A DNA stretch of 32,005 bases, taken from Actinomycetota bacterium (lineage in GTDB: Bacteria; Actinomycetota; Actinomycetes; Streptosporangiales; Streptosporangiaceae). The stretch's first letter is position 1, and each line of letters starts with the position of its first letter. The position numbers and the translations under genes are program-made. The DNA lies in assembly GCA_027306495.1 (NCBI GenBank), contig DAHUZQ010000145.1, positions 1-32,005 on the forward strand, in the 5' to 3' direction. Below are positions 23,901-30,407 of this stretch, in pieces. The notes beneath the pieces are model-generated. The model worked only from the letters and a program-made list of their open reading frames with translations, made no database searches and was not told the DNA's origin.

Positions 23901-24664
23901 CACAACCCGCTCCACCGGCAGATGGCGCAGTGCTCGACCGGGTCCGGGTAGGGATCGGTGGGCGGATTCTCGCCCGGATCGCCCGCGATGAAAGCGGTCA
24001 GCGAGCGCCGGGCCTGCCGTTCATAGGCTGCATAGTCGTCAACCTTGAAAGGCTTGCGCTCGCCGTTGCCCAGCGCCAGGTGCATCCAGCGTGGGGAGAC
24101 GCCCTGCACACCGGCGAGCAGATGCGAATAGAACGCGGTCTGCGCCACCGCCCGCGCCTTCGCTGACCGTGCCAGCTTCGCATCGACGACTTCGTAATGA
24201 ACGGCTGCCGGGCGCGGTTCACCGTCCGGTGCGGGCAGCAGGTCGGCGCGGATGAGGAAGTCGGGCCGGCCCAGCAGGGCGGGCCGGTCTATCGCGTGTT
24301 CGTCCCGGGCGTGTTCGTCCCCGGCGGGCGGGGTCTGCGCGGGCTGATGGAGCAGTACGCCCTGGTAGATGATCTCGGCGCCGGACCGCATGGCGTCCAG
24401 CGTGGCGCTCGCGGCCTCTGCCTCCGCCCCGGGAGCGGAGGAGATCCCGGTGATCTGGAGCCCGTCCTTGCTGAACTCATCGAGGATCTGCTGCTCGTGG
24501 GCGATCCCGCGCCTGACCAGTTCCTCGAAGCCGAGGTCGAAGGTTTCGGGAGGCTGGAGTTGGTGGCGCGCCTTCAGCAGGTCCAGCCGGGTCAGGTGCC
24601 GGCAGGCGAGGAAGTTCGCGACGTCGCTCGCCGACAGCCGAAGCCGGCCATCACTGATCTGCAC
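20936..24664 (-). CDS. TM0106-type RecB-like nuclease / RNase H-like / UPF1-type helicase fusion
   Basis: 1242 residues from GTG 24664 (GGGAG 8 bases upstream); ATG 24700 would add 12 residues. The N-terminal PD-(D/E)xK nuclease shows GRPDFLIR and YEVVDAK at about 156-162. Cys21 together with CAICRWSGLC near 242-253 gives the four cysteines of a Cas4/AddB-like Fe-S site. An RNase H-like domain starts with GDLFFDIEGARYY near 355 and ends with EDDCRATLAL. A Pro/Ala-rich linker near 790-830 leads to a superfamily 1 helicase: GPPGTGKT near 855, LFVDEAGQL near 958, LILLGDPQQLAQ, TVDKFQGQE and RLNVATSRAK near 1193. The whole is the TM0106-family architecture joined to a Dna2/UPF1-like motor. It likely processes DNA or RNA ends in repair or defence. 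It diverges from another nuclease-helicase gene. Confidence 0.88.
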   Translation of the reverse strand: MQISDGRLRLSASDVANFLACRHLTRLDLLKARHQLQPPETFDLGFEELVRRGIAHEQQILDEFSKDGLQITGISSAPGAEAEAASATLDAMRSGAEIIYQGVLLHQPAQTPPAGDEHARDEHAIDRPALLGRPDFLIRADLLPAPDGEPRPAAVHYEVVDAKLARSAKARAVAQTAFYSHLLAGVQGVSPRWMHLALGNGERKPFKVDDYAAYERQARRSLTAFIAGDPGENPPTDPYPDPVEHCAICRWSGLCAARRRSDDDLSLIAGITKGQRKALKAAGVSTRRGFAALGELPAVSRAGGESLQRARLQARLQIASEDDGAIRYEILDPERNDLGELIPNRGLLALPEPTPGDLFFDIEGARYYSEDGQEFGLQYLFGVVDTAETDEAGLPRYTQIWSCDRQRDSFGRRGEKRAFEELIDFITDRRKRNPRLHVYHYNHYEPTSVDHLTELHETRAEAVGRLMGRYATREDEVDDLFRLGVFVDLYRVVRQGLRAGVESYSIKRLEPLCGYARLMDLREATRNLIAFEAALEDGDRAATDTDGEQRVIAAYNEDDCRATLALRDWLEERRAELPGRLGEDLPRPAVAAETDTQEDPEVTRIRAALLTGIPVDPAERTDEHRAKALLADLLDWHRREAKPAWWRYFYLCTLSGDDLAGEPDALGGLTGGEIVGEEKQSVIREFGFPPQEHRFSGNDRGVDPVTGKTWTICDLDDERGTIRLKVGKSNPNPLPAALIPEPPPGTRELRERLRDLGERVVREGVSGADAATALLQRLPPAVGLPPAAGTAAPAHAAPADAAPPASAAPPAVGAPAPAAGAVPARSLRREEESAGDAAVRLAVALQASYLPIQGPPGTGKTYNGARQILALIRAGRPVGITAPSHAVIHNFISMVRQQAADCGMTVRIGQRADKDNPHLHRDAQGMSNEALARALRDGELDVAAGTVWLWSRPEMAGGVDTLFVDEAGQLSLANVLAVAGAARNLILLGDPQQLAQPSQAAHPPGAGVSPLEHILSGRATMPAEAGLLLDTTWRMHPRLRDFTSQVFYDGQLTGVDGLERQQILGEVTPGDMSPGGAGLRVIAVPHEDNANASAEEAGRVAALVLGLLGRQWRDRHGHEQPIGPGEILVVTPYNAHIREIEDALRMAGEAGAAAVRVGTVDKFQGQEAPVAIYSMATSSADEAPRGLEFLYDLHRLNVATSRAKAMAVIVASPGLLRVACRTPRQMYLANALCRAWEAGEGP

Positions 24665-24802
24665 GGACCTCTCCCAGTGAGTGTCATGGCGGCAAGCCAT
24701 CAGCCACCTACACCAGAAGCTATGCCAGGCGGCGGAGGTCGAGAGATCTGTTTGCGGCGGTATACGGTGTCAGGCGACTTGTTATCCGAAGGGGGAGCCG
24801 CA

Positions 24803-27800
24803 GTGGCCGAGAGTGATTCGCCGTTTCTGGCGGTCCCGGCCTCTGACTGGCTCGTATCGAACCGTTCTGCCTTTGCCATCGCGGACCGTTTCCCGGTCAG
24901 TCCCGGGCACACCCTGGTGGTGCCAAGGCGCCCGATCACGACCTGGTGGGGGGCTACCAGCGAGGAGCGGGCGGACATCCTCGCCCTGATCGACGAGGTC
25001 AAGCGCACGCTCGATGATGAGCGGCATCCGGACGGTTACAACGTCGGGTTCAACGCGGGTGAGGCTGCCGGGCAAACGGTCGGGCACTTCCATATTCATG
25101 TGATCCCGCGTTATCGCGGTGACGTCGCTGATCCGCGCGGCGGAGTGCGGCATGTCATTCCCGGTAAAGGCAATTACCTGCTCGCCGCCGACGGGCCGGC
25201 CGCGCTGGTCGACGGGCAGGATCGGTTGCTCCGGGACGAGTTGCTCCGTTGCCTGCGCGATCGGCGGTTCGACCACGTCGATCTGCTGGTCAGCTTCATC
25301 ATGAAGTCGGGACTCGAACTGGTCCATGGTGGGCTGGGCGACGCACTGGACCGGGGGGCCAAGGTCAGGGTGCTGACCACGGACTACCTGACGGTCACTG
25401 ACGCGGACGCCCTGGCCCGGCTACTGGACCTCGCCGAACTGCGGCCGGACTCGGTGGCCACGCGTGTCTTCCACGACCCGGCCACGAGTTTCCACCCGAA
25501 GGCCTACCTCTTCTCGTCCGCGGACGGCTCTGCTGCGGTGGCGTTCGTGGGCAGCAACAACCTCAGCGCGTCGGGTATCGCGGGGGGCATTGAGTGGGCG
25601 ATCGGCGCCGACCGGGTCGCGCCGCTGCTGACCGCCTTCGAGCGGTTGTGGGACGACGCTCGCAGTCAGCCCCTCTCCCATGAACTGCTGGCTGATTACC
25701 GTCAGCGGTGGCGGCGGGCTGTCCGGGGCGGGGGTCCCGGCGGTGAGGTGCCCACAGCCCCGGTGGCGGGTGTGGTGGCGGAACCACAGGCGACTGCGCC
25801 CAGCCCCTGGCCTGTGCAGCGGGAGGCGCTGACAGCGCTCGAACACTCCCGGCAGGAAGGGTTCCGCAGGGGGCTGGTCGTCATGGCGACAGGGCTGGGC
25901 AAGACGTGGCTCGCCGCGTTCGACACCGCCCGGCCGCAGTTCCGGCGGGTGCTGTTCGTCGCTCATCGCGAGGAGATCCTGCGCCAGTCCCTGGACGTCT
26001 TCCGCCGGGTGCAGCCGGACGGGGACCTTGGCCTGTACTACGGACAGCAGAAGCAACCGGGTGCACGGGTGGTCTTCGCGAGTGTTGCGACCCTCGCCCG
26101 CAATCTGCACCGGTTCGCGGCCGATGAATTCGACTACCTGGTGGTGGATGAGTTCCATCACGCTGCCGCCCGCAGCTACCGCCAGGTGATCGATCACTTC
26201 CACCCGGCGTTCATGCTCGGGCTGACCGCCACACCCAACCGGATGGACGGCGCCGACCTGCTCGCGCTGTGCTCGGACAAGCTGGTCTACGAATGCCCGC
26301 TTACGGACGGCATCGAGCGCGGCGACCTCAGCCCGTTCCGGTATTTCGGGATCGCGGACGATGTCGACTACGCACCCATTCCCTGGCGTGGCGGGCGCTT
26401 CGACCCCGGCGCGCTGACGCAGGCTGTGGAGACGCAGGCGCGTGCCCGGCACGCGCTGGAGGTCTGGCGCGCGAAGGGGGGTGGCCGCACCCTCGGCTTC
26501 TGTGTCACCGTCAGCCACGCGGACTTCATGGCCGAGTTCTTTGGCCGGAACGGCGTCGCGGCTGTCGCTGTGCACAGCGGACCGTCCAGCGCCCCCCGTG
26601 CGGGCTCACTGGAGCGGCTGCGTGCCGGTGACCTGCAGGTCATTTTCACGGTCGACGTGTTCAACGAGGGCCTTGATGTCCCGGAAGCTGACTCGATACT
26701 CATGCTGCGGCCTACCGAGTCCCCGGTGGTGTTCCTGCAGCAGCTTGGCCGTGGCCTTCGCCGCAGCGAGGGCAAGACCGCCCTGACCGTGATCGACTTC
26801 ATCGGCAACCACCGCAGCTTCCTCATCAAGCCGCGCACCCTGCTCGCCCTGCGGGCTGATGGCCGGATCAGCACCGACAAGGTGCTCCGGGCTGTGCGGA
26901 CCGGCGACTTCGGCCTGCCACCCGGGTGTTCGGCCACCTACGACGTGGAGCTTGTGGACATTCTCCGCGGGGTCGCCAGGGTCGGCGGACGGTCGGCTCT
27001 GGAGGACTACTGCCGGTCCTACGCCGATGAGCGTGGTCGCCGGCCCACCGCGGTGCAGGCCTATGAAGCCGGGTACAACCCAGCGTCGGCCCATGGCACC
27101 TATGGTCACTGGTTCGCGTTCCTGGGCGACCTCGGCCTGCTGGCCGAGCAGGAGGGGGAGGTGCTGCGCCGCAACTGCGACGTGCTGGAGGGCATCGAAA
27201 AGGAGGCGATCACCAAGTCGTACAAGCTGGTGACCCTGCAGGCGCTGCTCCAGATGGGCGCACTGCGCACCGGAGCGGATATCGCGGAGATCGCCTGGAC
27301 CGCGCACCGGATCGTCACCGGTGATCCGCGCCTGCTGGCGGACACCCGTTCGGCTGAGATGCCCGATCCGTCGTCCGTGGGCGCCGACGCATGGCGGGAG
27401 TACTGGCTGAACTGGCCACTGGCCGCCTGGGCCGGGCGGCTGCGCGGTGCGTCGGCGGGCTGGTTCCGCATCGAGGGCCGGCGCTTCGTTCCCGCCTTCC
27501 GGGTGGCCGACGAGGTGGGCGAGGCGTTCGACACCATGGTCGGGGAACTCGTTGACTACCGGCTGGCCCGGTACCTGTTCGCGAAGGGAAATCGCGCGAG
27601 CCCGCTGGAGGCGGCGTTCCGGCTCAAGGTCATCCAGACCCACGGGCGTCCGATCCTCATGCTCGACCGCGCCCGCAACCCCGGCTTGCCCGAAGGTGAG
27701 GCGTCGTTCATCGCCGACGGCATCGTGTACTCGGGCAACTTCGCCAGGATCGCCCTGAACGTCGTGCACCGTCCGGGCCATCCGGGCAACCTGCTGCCCG

Positions 27801-27955
27801 ACCTGCTGCGGTCCTGGTTCGGGCCGGACGCGGGTCAGCCGGGCACGGCGCACCACGTCGCCCTGGTCCCCGGGAAGCCCCACTGGCAGATGCGGCCGAC
27901 GGCACCGGGAACCGCGAGCATTCGGGCGGCTCGCCACCTCGAATCGGGCCAGTGA
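24803..27955 (+). CDS. HIT / phospholipase-D nuclease / DEAH helicase / DUF3427-like fusion
   Basis: 1050 residues from GTG 24803, with GGGGGAG about 6 bases upstream; upstream in-frame ATGs lie inside the divergent gene and are rejected. Residues 10-115 are a HIT domain with HFHIHVIPR (His95, His97, His99), a nucleotide-phosphate hydrolase or transferase fold. Residues about 150-270 are a PLD-like nuclease half with SFHPKAYLF (His231, Lys233) and GSNNLSASG. A superfamily 2 helicase follows: ATGLGKTW with Lys367, VVDEFHH (Asp449-His452), LGLTATPNRMD and QQLGRGLRR near 646-654. The remaining 350 residues resemble DUF3427 in position and composition. PLD-helicase-DUF3427 proteins occur in many bacteria and are suspected of DNA repair or phage defence; the N-terminal HIT is a notable addition. 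A hairpin ends the gene. Confidence 0.88.
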   Translation: MAESDSPFLAVPASDWLVSNRSAFAIADRFPVSPGHTLVVPRRPITTWWGATSEERADILALIDEVKRTLDDERHPDGYNVGFNAGEAAGQTVGHFHIHVIPRYRGDVADPRGGVRHVIPGKGNYLLAADGPAALVDGQDRLLRDELLRCLRDRRFDHVDLLVSFIMKSGLELVHGGLGDALDRGAKVRVLTTDYLTVTDADALARLLDLAELRPDSVATRVFHDPATSFHPKAYLFSSADGSAAVAFVGSNNLSASGIAGGIEWAIGADRVAPLLTAFERLWDDARSQPLSHELLADYRQRWRRAVRGGGPGGEVPTAPVAGVVAEPQATAPSPWPVQREALTALEHSRQEGFRRGLVVMATGLGKTWLAAFDTARPQFRRVLFVAHREEILRQSLDVFRRVQPDGDLGLYYGQQKQPGARVVFASVATLARNLHRFAADEFDYLVVDEFHHAAARSYRQVIDHFHPAFMLGLTATPNRMDGADLLALCSDKLVYECPLTDGIERGDLSPFRYFGIADDVDYAPIPWRGGRFDPGALTQAVETQARARHALEVWRAKGGGRTLGFCVTVSHADFMAEFFGRNGVAAVAVHSGPSSAPRAGSLERLRAGDLQVIFTVDVFNEGLDVPEADSILMLRPTESPVVFLQQLGRGLRRSEGKTALTVIDFIGNHRSFLIKPRTLLALRADGRISTDKVLRAVRTGDFGLPPGCSATYDVELVDILRGVARVGGRSALEDYCRSYADERGRRPTAVQAYEAGYNPASAHGTYGHWFAFLGDLGLLAEQEGEVLRRNCDVLEGIEKEAITKSYKLVTLQALLQMGALRTGADIAEIAWTAHRIVTGDPRLLADTRSAEMPDPSSVGADAWREYWLNWPLAAWAGRLRGASAGWFRIEGRRFVPAFRVADEVGEAFDTMVGELVDYRLARYLFAKGNRASPLEAAFRLKVIQTHGRPILMLDRARNPGLPEGEASFIADGIVYSGNFARIALNVVHRPGHPGNLLPDLLRSWFGPDAGQPGTAHHVALVPGKPHWQMRPTAPGTASIRAARHLESGQ

Positions 27956-27958
27956 TCA

Positions 27959-28007
27959 GGCCGCCTGCGGCCCACCGACGTTGCGCCGTCTGGCTGCCGA
28001 AGGCAGC
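27959..28007 (+). terminator. Two hairpins after the HIT-PLD-helicase gene
   Basis: GGCCGC/GCGGCC (27959-27972, two-base turn) begins three bases after the stop. GCTGCC/GGCAGC (27993-28007, GAA turn) follows 20 bases later. One or both probably end transcription. Confidence 0.55.
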
Positions 28008-28247
28008 GCAGGCGTTGCATGAACGGTAGTGCAGCCTCTGTGCAAACGGTAGTGCAGGCGCGGCGACGACCATGATCGTCGTCACCACCGGACCTGAGCC
28101 CTGTGGGCGCCGTGAAAGCCTGCGCCTGATGCCACTCGTCGCTCTTGGTCCGTAGCAGCGTGCCGTCGAGTTCCAGTTGGCGGAGCACGAGCGTCTCGCC
28201 ATGGGCGGCGATCGGAACAAGGAGGCTCACCAGTCTGCTCTACTCAC
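28008..28247. other. Gap of uncertain content
   Basis: AACGGTAGTGCAG occurs twice (28022-28034 and 28045-28057, 23 bases apart). A minus-strand frame from GTG 28230 reads MSLLVPIAAHGETLVLRQLE and looks protein-like for about 45 codons, then degrades into the 3-prime end of the helicase gene. It lacks a ribosome binding site. The stretch may hold gene debris next to the decayed toxin-antitoxin locus. No confident gene. Confidence 0.35.
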
Positions 28248-28562
28248 GTGCCTGCCACGCCCGACGTGGCTGTTGCTGGCCCAGTGCCGATCCTTGCGGG
28301 CGTGCGGTTCCACAAGCGGAACAACCTGGCCCGGCGCAACCTGGGCTTCTGGGAGATTGCGCTGCTTGAGGTGCTTCGTTCCTATCCTGCGTACGCAGAG
28401 GCGAGCCTGGATGAAGTCGCCATCCGGGTGTCCTCCTTGGTAGAGGAGGGGAAGGTGCGCCTCAGCCCGCTAGAGGCGGCTGTCCGTGCTGAACGATCAC
28501 CTGCGCTCCGGCGGAACTTTGCGGCTGTGAGTGCCGAGCTTTCCGTGGACACGAGTGCCTGA
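28248..28562 (+). CDS. Small protein, possibly remnant of an AbiEi-like antitoxin partner
   Basis: Up to 104 residues from GTG 28248. No good ribosome binding site precedes this codon; AAGGAGG at 28219-28225 is too distant, so the real start may be lost or be a later GTG. The segment WEIALLEVLRSYPAYAEASL and the helical, charged C-terminus look like a genuine protein end. It ends 26 bases before the AbiEii-like frame, in the place where the antitoxin gene usually lies. The relation to AbiEi-type proteins is inferred mainly from this position. It may be a 5-prime-truncated gene. Confidence 0.4.
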   Translation: MPATPDVAVAGPVPILAGVRFHKRNNLARRNLGFWEIALLEVLRSYPAYAEASLDEVAIRVSSLVEEGKVRLSPLEAAVRAERSPALRRNFAAVSAELSVDTSA

Positions 28563-28588
28563 CCGGTGTTCTGGCGAGAAGGATCAGA

Positions 28589-28930
28589 ATGACGCTGCTC
28601 CGGGATTCCCCCGATGATCTGCTCGCCCTGTGTGGTGCCGCCGCGGACTCTTTAGGAATCCCTCTGGATCTCCTTGGAACGCTGTCGAGGCCCGGGCAGG
28701 GCATGGATGTCCTGGCTGCCGATGTTGACAGCAAGAGCGCCGAGTTCGGCTGGGAATTCACTCCCCGCCCGGACGACGGTTATTCGGCGAGTGTCACCTT
28801 CCAAGTCTCGGGACCTGTCCACGCATTGGCAGAACAAGCGTACGGATCTGCCCTGAGCTTGATATGGGGCGGGGCGCCAACCATCGATCAATGCCTGGCA
28901 CGCATCCAAGAAGTAGGAGATCTGCTGTGA
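28589..28930 (+). pseudogene. Internally deleted AbiEii-like nucleotidyltransferase toxin
   Basis: 113 codons from ATG 28589, with AAGGA 6 bases upstream. The first 29 residues (DDLLALCGAAADSLGIPLDL) look like the N-terminus of AbiEii/AbiGii-type nucleotidyltransferases, which normally goes on to an EKDYWVT-type segment. Here the sequence jumps to a piece that looks like the C-terminal end of the same family (GWEFTPRPDDGYSASVTFQ and a final CLARIQEVGDLL). The nucleotidyltransferase core, with its GGT and acidic metal-binding residues, is missing. Normal members are around 300 residues. The frame is intact, which suggests an in-frame internal deletion. The family assignment comes from remembered sequence patterns and needs a profile search. 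Confidence 0.5.
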
Positions 28931-29046
28931 ACCCGCGTGGCGCGAGCGGGCCGGCCGGACCGTAGTTGCCTGCGCCGGGGTTGTCGGGCAGGCTGAGTGA
29001 GCCTGGAACGCTGTGGAAACACTCCTGCCGGAGAAGGGTCGCGCCG

Positions 29047-29919
29047 ATGAAGTTGCCTCCCGTTGACTACGAGGCGCCGAAGACCGTTTCCGAGGCTCTG
29101 GAACTGCTGACCGAGCATCAGGATGAGGCGAGCATGCTCGCTGGGGGCCAGAGCCTGATCCCGCTGCTGGCGCTGCGGCTCGCCCGCCCGGCGGTGCTCA
29201 TCGACATCAACGGTCTCTCCGAGCTTGCCGGGGTGTCGGCGGACGACGGCTGGGTGAGGATCGGCGCCATGACGCGGGAGTATGTCGCCGAGGAATCCGC
29301 GCTCATCGCAGATGCCGTCCCGCTGCTGGCGGCTGCGCTGCCGTTGATCGGCCACGAGGCGATCCGCAGCCGCGGCACGGTCGGCGGCAGCCTGGCGCAT
29401 GCCGACCCGGCAGCGGAACTGCCCGCTGTCGCCCGGGCGCTGGACGCCGAGTTCGTCGTGCGCAGCGCGTCAGGGGAACGGGTCATCCCGGCCGCGGACT
29501 GGTTCGAGGGCTATCTCACGACCTCGCGCCGCGTGGACGAGCTTCTTGTGGAGGTGCGCGTCCCTGCCGCGGGACCGGGTACGGGAATCAGCTTCCAGGA
29601 GGTCGCCCGGCGCCACGGTGACTTCGCGATCGTGGGCCTGGCGGTATCCCTGACGATTTCCGGCGGCGTGATCGGCGATGCCCGGCTCGCGTTCGCCGGC
29701 CTCTCGGATGTGCCGGTCCGGGCCGGCGACGCGGAGGACCTGCTGGCCGGAGAGCGGCCGTCGGCGGAACTCTTCGAGGAGGCGGCCCGCCGGGCGACCG
29801 AGGATCTCGACCCGCCGGCTGACCTGCACGGGTCGCCGGAGTACCGGAAGAAAGTCGCGACCGCCCTGGTGCGCCGCGGCCTGCGAGCGGCCGTGGACAA
29901 CGCCGGCGAGAGGCAGTGA
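29047..29919 (+). CDS. Molybdenum hydroxylase FAD-binding medium subunit (CoxM-like)
   Basis: 290 residues from ATG 29047 (GAGAAGGG about 8 bases upstream); the frame is open further upstream, without a better start. FAD contacts of the family are visible: AGGQSL at 32-37 and TVGG at 111-114 followed by SLAHADPAAELPA. The C-terminal CODH flavoprotein domain (GDARLAFAGLSDVPVRA) is present. It transfers electrons from the iron-sulphur subunit to the acceptor. It is the first gene of an M-S-L operon, and its stop lies directly before the small subunit gene. Confidence 0.93.
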   Translation: MKLPPVDYEAPKTVSEALELLTEHQDEASMLAGGQSLIPLLALRLARPAVLIDINGLSELAGVSADDGWVRIGAMTREYVAEESALIADAVPLLAAALPLIGHEAIRSRGTVGGSLAHADPAAELPAVARALDAEFVVRSASGERVIPAADWFEGYLTTSRRVDELLVEVRVPAAGPGTGISFQEVARRHGDFAIVGLAVSLTISGGVIGDARLAFAGLSDVPVRAGDAEDLLAGERPSAELFEEAARRATEDLDPPADLHGSPEYRKKVATALVRRGLRAAVDNAGERQ

Positions 29920-29927
29920 GGCGAGAA

Positions 29928-30395
29928 GTGGACATCACCCTGCGCGTCAACGGCGCGACATGCACGGGCTCGCCCGAGGCGCGCAAGACGCTCGCGGACT
30001 TCCTGCGTGACGACCTCGGCCTCACCGGCACTCATCTCGGCTGCGAACACGGGGTCTGCGGCGCGTGCACGGTCATCGTGGACGGCCGGGCGGTGCGTTC
30101 GTGCCTGATGCTGGCGGTCCAGGCCGACGGCAGTGAGGTGACGACGATCGAAGGCCTGGCACCGGACGGCGAACTGGGCGGCTTGCAGCAGGCGATGTGG
30201 GATTCGCACAGCTTCCAGTGCGGATTCTGCACACCCGGTTTCGTCATGCAGGCGACGGCGTTGCTGCGCGCCCACCCCGGTGCCGGCGAGCAGCAGATCC
30301 GGGAGGCGCTGTCCGGCAACATCTGCCGGTGCACCGGCTACCAGAGCATCATCGACGGCGTGCTGCTGGCCGCCGAGCGGGCACGTCAGAGCTGA
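29928..30395 (+). CDS. Molybdenum hydroxylase 2Fe-2S small subunit (CoxS-like)
   Basis: 155 residues from GTG 29928, with GAGG 6 bases upstream; the alternative GTG 29916 overlaps the previous stop by four bases and adds MRRE. The protein start DITLRVNG fits the family. Two 2Fe-2S clusters are complete: Cys39, Cys44, Cys47 and Cys59 (CEHGVCGAC plant-ferredoxin type), and Cys98, Cys101, Cys133 and Cys135 (CGFC with CRC). It carries electrons between the molybdenum centre and FAD. Order and spacing place it in one operon with its neighbours. Confidence 0.94.
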   Translation: MDITLRVNGATCTGSPEARKTLADFLRDDLGLTGTHLGCEHGVCGACTVIVDGRAVRSCLMLAVQADGSEVTTIEGLAPDGELGGLQQAMWDSHSFQCGFCTPGFVMQATALLRAHPGAGEQQIREALSGNICRCTGYQSIIDGVLLAAERARQS

Positions 30396-30407
30396 GGCGG
30401 GGAGATC

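Noticed and set aside
24197-24802. An upstream extension of the HIT-PLD-helicase gene
   Set aside because: It would overlap the start half of the divergent nuclease gene and reads as its shadow; GTG 24803 has a strong ribosome binding site and sits right before the HIT domain.
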